Origin: JBFLVQ01 sp040758525 | Lineage (GTDB): Bacteria > Acidobacteriota > Blastocatellia > Chloracidobacteriales > JADJPF01 | Direction: 5' to 3' | Length of the DNA stretch: 9,080 bases | Assembly (NCBI GenBank): GCA_040758525.1 | Contig: JBFLVQ010000388.1 | Coordinates: forward strand, 1 to 9,080 | Shown here: positions 6,460 to 9,080 of the stretch, in pieces | Numbering within the stretch: the stretch's first letter is position 1 | Layout of the letters: every line of letters begins with the position of its first letter | Program-made: the position numbers and the translations under genes | Notes under the pieces: model-generated | What the model saw: only the letters and a program-made list of their open reading frames with translations | The model's database searches: none | Told to the model about the DNA's origin: nothing

Positions 6460-6556
6460 CGTCTGTCTACATCCTTATGGTTTCTGAAGTTTATCAGTTT
6501 GTCATAGGTAACGGCAATAATATTTGATGCTTGGCGCAGATGTAGAGAGGGTCAGG
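6460..6556 (-). promoter_or_regulatory. Gap between pyrF and the DUF3108 gene, weak promoter possible
   Basis: On the minus strand this 97-base gap has TTGCCG followed, 16 bases later, by GATAAA, each about a 4/6 match to the -35 and -10 boxes. No hairpin with a T-run is seen after the pyrF stop, so read-through from pyrF is plausible. Either arrangement would supply the DUF3108 and kinase genes. Confidence 0.2.
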
Positions 6557-7276
6557 CTAAGTCAGTGTAGCAATAATACGAGTAGCTGCCTGGACTGGGT
6601 CAGAATGCTCCAATATTGGTCGGCCAATGACTAGATAATCGGCGCCTGCGCGTAATGCCTGTAGTGGTGTCATTACCCTTTTTTGATCCTGGCTTGATGC
6701 CCATTCAGGGCGTAATCCTGGGGTAAGAATAATAAAAGGAGAATCGATGGCACTACGTACTAGATCGATCTCATGCGCAGAAGCGACCACTCCATTCAGG
6801 CCAGCCTCAGCAACAAGTCTTGCTAGACGCACTACCTGGTCATTAATAGATGTATTGATACCTAATTCAGTAAGTGAAGCCTCATCATGGCTAGTAAGCA
6901 GAGTAACGCCAAGAATGAGTGGACGCGCTAGCCCTTCGCGTGCTGCTACCTGCTCACAGGTTATGCGCACTTGTCGCATCATCTCTAGTCCACCTAATGC
7001 ATGTACATTAAAGATCGAAACACCCAATCGTAGTGCTGCCGTAGCGGCCTGTGCTACCGTATTAGGGATATCATGAAATTTTAGATCTAAGAAGACACCT
7101 GCCCCACTAGCAACAATCTCGCGTACCAATTCAGGACCACAAGAGGTGAAGAGTTGACTACCAATCTTAAACATTCCTACTACAGGGCGCAGTTGCTCTA
7201 CCAATGAGAGAGCACGTGTGCGTGAATCTACATCGAGTGCTACTACCAATCGATCTTGTGGCCGCAATGCTTCCAT
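6557..7276 (-). CDS. pyrF: Orotidine 5'-phosphate decarboxylase
   Basis: A 239-residue cytoplasmic TIM-barrel enzyme that converts orotidine 5'-monophosphate to UMP, the last step of de novo pyrimidine synthesis. Family landmarks are all present: ALDV with Asp15, FKIG with Lys37, and the catalytic D-x-K-x2-D motif in FLDLKFHDIPNT (Asp64, Lys66, Asp69). NVHALGG lies near 90, and the phosphate-binding end has ILTPGLRPEW and GADYLVIGRPI. The length is normal for the short bacterial (subtype 1) form. ATG at 7276 is supported by AAGGAG (complement of 7281-7286), four bases upstream. A strong promoter sits just before it, and polA is divergent. It appears to be the first gene of a minus-strand run with the DUF3108 and kinase genes. 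No pyrimidine-responsive attenuator was seen in the short leader. Confidence 0.97.
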   Translation of the reverse strand: MEALRPQDRLVVALDVDSRTRALSLVEQLRPVVGMFKIGSQLFTSCGPELVREIVASGAGVFLDLKFHDIPNTVAQAATAALRLGVSIFNVHALGGLEMMRQVRITCEQVAAREGLARPLILGVTLLTSHDEASLTELGINTSINDQVVRLARLVAEAGLNGVVASAHEIDLVRSAIDSPFIILTPGLRPEWASSQDQKRVMTPLQALRAGADYLVIGRPILEHSDPVQAATRIIATLT

Positions 7277-7300
7277 AAATCTCCTTCAATAAGTTTGTCG

Positions 7301-7329
7301 ATTATACACGGGCAGTAAAACCGTACCAA
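7301..7329 (-). promoter_or_regulatory. Sigma70-type promoter of pyrF
   Basis: On the minus strand TTGGTA (complement of 7324-7329, 4/6 match) is followed after exactly 17 bp by a perfect TATAAT (complement of 7301-7306). Transcription would start near 7294, giving a leader of under 20 bases that contains the pyrF ribosome-binding site. Confidence 0.7.
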
Positions 7330-7348
7330 GACAACCCACCCTTCTTAC

Positions 7349-7377
7349 TTGCCGGGAAGCCGGTTTACAGGTAGAGT
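7349..7377 (+). promoter_or_regulatory. Candidate promoter of polA
   Basis: TTGCCG (7349-7354) and TAGAGT (7372-7377) are each 4/6 matches at 17-bp spacing. The start point would be near 7384, just before GAGG (7387-7390), leaving a very short leader. Nothing better was seen in the 120-base divergent gap, which it would share with the pyrF promoter. Confidence 0.3.
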
Positions 7378-7396
7378 CTAAGGTTTGAGGTCTACT

Positions 7397-9080
7397 ATGA
7401 ATAAGCAACGACTCTTCCTCATCGATGGGATGTCTCTCTTCTACCGCTCCTTCTATGGTATAAGACATCTCTCTACCAGCAAGGGGCAACCTACTAACGC
7501 CATCTATGGCCTAACAATGACACTGCGTCGGCTCATCAATGAGGATAAGCCTGATTATTTGGCTTTCTGTTTAGATACCCCCGAGCCGACTTTCCGGCAC
7601 GACGCTTATGAGAGCTATAAGGGAAACCGTGACCTGATGCCCAATGATCTAGTGAGTCAGCTCCCCTACTTAGAGAAGATCTGTGCAGCGCTACGTGTGC
7701 CGTTAGTAAAACTGCCTGGTTATGAAGCCGATGATGTGATTGGTACACTTGCCTTAGAAGGTGCCCGTCGTGGTTTGCAAGTGATGATTGTCTCTAATGA
7801 TAAAGATATGTGTCAGCTCGTCAACGATGACATATGTATTATGAAGTGGGACAAGACTCGCTACATAATTTGTGATGCAGAGGGCGTCAAGAGTTGGCTA
7901 GGAGTGCTGCCTGGGCAGGTCATAGAGCTACTTGGTCTGATGGGCGATAGTAGTGATAATGTGCCAGGCGCACCCGGTATTGGTGAGAAGGGCGCGCTTC
8001 AGATTATCCAGCAATTTGGCTCAATCGAAGCCGCGCTGACACGTTGGTCAGAGGTAACCCGTAAGACTTATCGTGAATCTTTACGTGATCATGCTGAGCA
8101 GATAAAACTCTCACGTCAGCTTGTAACAATCGATACTGCTATTCCAATAAAACTTGAGCTAGAGTCATTACGCTGTAATACGCCTGATTATCGCGCTGCT
8201 TACACGCTCTTCTCGGAGCTGGAATTTGATGTACTGGTGCGTGAGTATGCAGCACAGGCAAATAGCATGAAAGTAGAACAAGGCAATACTGCGGTAGCTA
8301 CTCAAGCGACTCTTGCCACTGCTATTACGCTTGATTATCGAGCAATTACTAATGATACAGAGTTTCGTAAACTGATAGATCAGATCTGGGCTAGCGATCG
8401 CTTCACTTTTGCAGTAACAGCAATGGAAGGGAATGGCAGTTTGCCAATAATTTCTATCTCTTTTGCACCTGGCAATGTGATCAAGATCGATCTTAATACA
8501 CTAGGTCTAGAGCCAGCTAAGGTGTTAGAAGCACTCAGTGACATTTGGACCAATGGTTTTATTGGCAAAGCCACTTATGATAGTAAACGAGCACTGACAC
8601 TGCTCAATAATGCTTTACGTGAGTTGCACCGATGTGCTGGGTTGGCTGCGCCTACTCCTTTCCATTTCGAGAATCTACAAGAGGATGTGCTACTAGCTGC
8701 TTACCTGATCAATCCAGAACAACCACGCTATGGCCTTACTGAATTAGCACGCGAATATCTCAATATAGAGCCAGACGAGACTGCCCATATTGATCCTGCT
8801 GATCTTACTGAGCGGCTTGTACCAGTGTTGCGTACACGCTTGGTTGATGATGGTCTGGAGAATGTCTATCTAGATATGGAACTGCCACTTGTAGAGATCC
8901 TTTATGATATGGAACAGGTAGGTGTGGCAATCGATACAAATGCGCTAGCAGAACTCTCGCGCCAGTTTGAAGAGATGCTTAGTAAACTGACCAGCGAGAT
9001 CTATAGTCTGGCTGGCCAAGAGTTCAATATTAACTCCACCATACAACTTGGCGAGCTGTTCGAAAAATTGAATTTTGAAG
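7397..9080 (+). CDS. polA: DNA polymerase I, 5' part, cut by the window edge
   Basis: The first 561 residues of DNA polymerase I, which fills gaps and removes RNA primers. The frame is open to the end. The 5' nuclease domain (about 1-290) is intact: LFLIDGMSLFYRSF with Asp10, TFRHDAYESYKGNR, GYEADDVIGT at 108-117 (Asp112, Asp113), SNDKDM with Asp135 and Asp137, and GDSSDNVPGAPGIGEKGA with Asp184 and Asp187. Residues of about 315-480 are the 3'-5' exonuclease-like domain. The exo I motif (FDTET in Escherichia coli) reads FAVTAM here (Ala339, Thr341), so both metal ligands are lost, although TYD with Asp395 remains. Proofreading is probably absent, as in Taq polymerase. From about 505 the polymerase domain starts (MELPLVEILYDMEQVGVAID; EFNINSTIQLGELF). 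ATG at 7397 is backed by GAGG six bases upstream. It is divergent from pyrF. Confidence 0.96.
   Translation, partial: MNKQRLFLIDGMSLFYRSFYGIRHLSTSKGQPTNAIYGLTMTLRRLINEDKPDYLAFCLDTPEPTFRHDAYESYKGNRDLMPNDLVSQLPYLEKICAALRVPLVKLPGYEADDVIGTLALEGARRGLQVMIVSNDKDMCQLVNDDICIMKWDKTRYIICDAEGVKSWLGVLPGQVIELLGLMGDSSDNVPGAPGIGEKGALQIIQQFGSIEAALTRWSEVTRKTYRESLRDHAEQIKLSRQLVTIDTAIPIKLELESLRCNTPDYRAAYTLFSELEFDVLVREYAAQANSMKVEQGNTAVATQATLATAITLDYRAITNDTEFRKLIDQIWASDRFTFAVTAMEGNGSLPIISISFAPGNVIKIDLNTLGLEPAKVLEALSDIWTNGFIGKATYDSKRALTLLNNALRELHRCAGLAAPTPFHFENLQEDVLLAAYLINPEQPRYGLTELAREYLNIEPDETAHIDPADLTERLVPVLRTRLVDDGLENVYLDMELPLVEILYDMEQVGVAIDTNALAELSRQFEEMLSKLTSEIYSLAGQEFNINSTIQLGELFEKLNFE

Noticed and set aside
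7286..7748. Short minus-strand open frames across the start of polA
   Set aside because: They lie over the divergent promoter region and the conserved 5' nuclease codons of polA and show no recognisable motif.
8394..8401. HIP1 element (GCGATCGC) suggesting a cyanobacterium
   Set aside because: Only one copy was noticed in 9 kb, whereas cyanobacteria with HIP1 usually carry many.

Overview
The window holds eight genes and reads as bacterial chromosome, perhaps with an old plasmid-type partition/replication cassette at its left end. Base composition is close to even, gene spacing is tight, GTG and ATG starts both occur, and ribosome-binding sites are purine-rich and clear in most cases. A DUF3108 exported protein, a PilZ response-regulator-like protein and a GAF histidine kinase without membrane segments would fit Acidobacteriota or another deep-branching Gram-negative lineage. 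That placement is inference from gene content only.

Left block (1-2517, plus strand): a MerR-type DNA-binding protein, a ParA/Soj ATPase and a 389-residue protein with a winged-helix domain and a DnaD-like C-terminal region. They lie in one tight array; the third gene starts inside the end of parA. The third gene carries two clusters of a 10-bp near-palindrome, GAGCCAGCTC, mostly at 15-bp spacing. The clusters flank the segment coding for the winged helix. They encode Ser-Gln-Leu repeats, but the base just before the repeat stays G whatever the amino acid, so selection appears to act on the DNA. My leading reading is a partition or replication module whose centromere or iteron sites are buried in its own coding sequence.

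Middle block (2626-5584): a 66-residue zinc-ribbon protein and a receiver-PilZ protein whose phosphoacceptor Asp is replaced by Asn run rightward. They meet head-on a soluble tandem-GAF sensor histidine kinase on the minus strand. The two converging genes take both stop codons from a single CTAG.

Right block (5614-9080): the minus strand carries pyrF (OMP decarboxylase), then an exported DUF3108 protein, then the histidine kinase, possibly one transcript from a good sigma70-type promoter in front of pyrF. The divergent gene is polA (DNA polymerase I), cut by the window edge; its proofreading domain has lost key metal-binding residues.

No tRNA, rRNA, CRISPR array, insertion sequence or convincing intrinsic terminator was seen, and no stretch over 300 bases lacks a gene.
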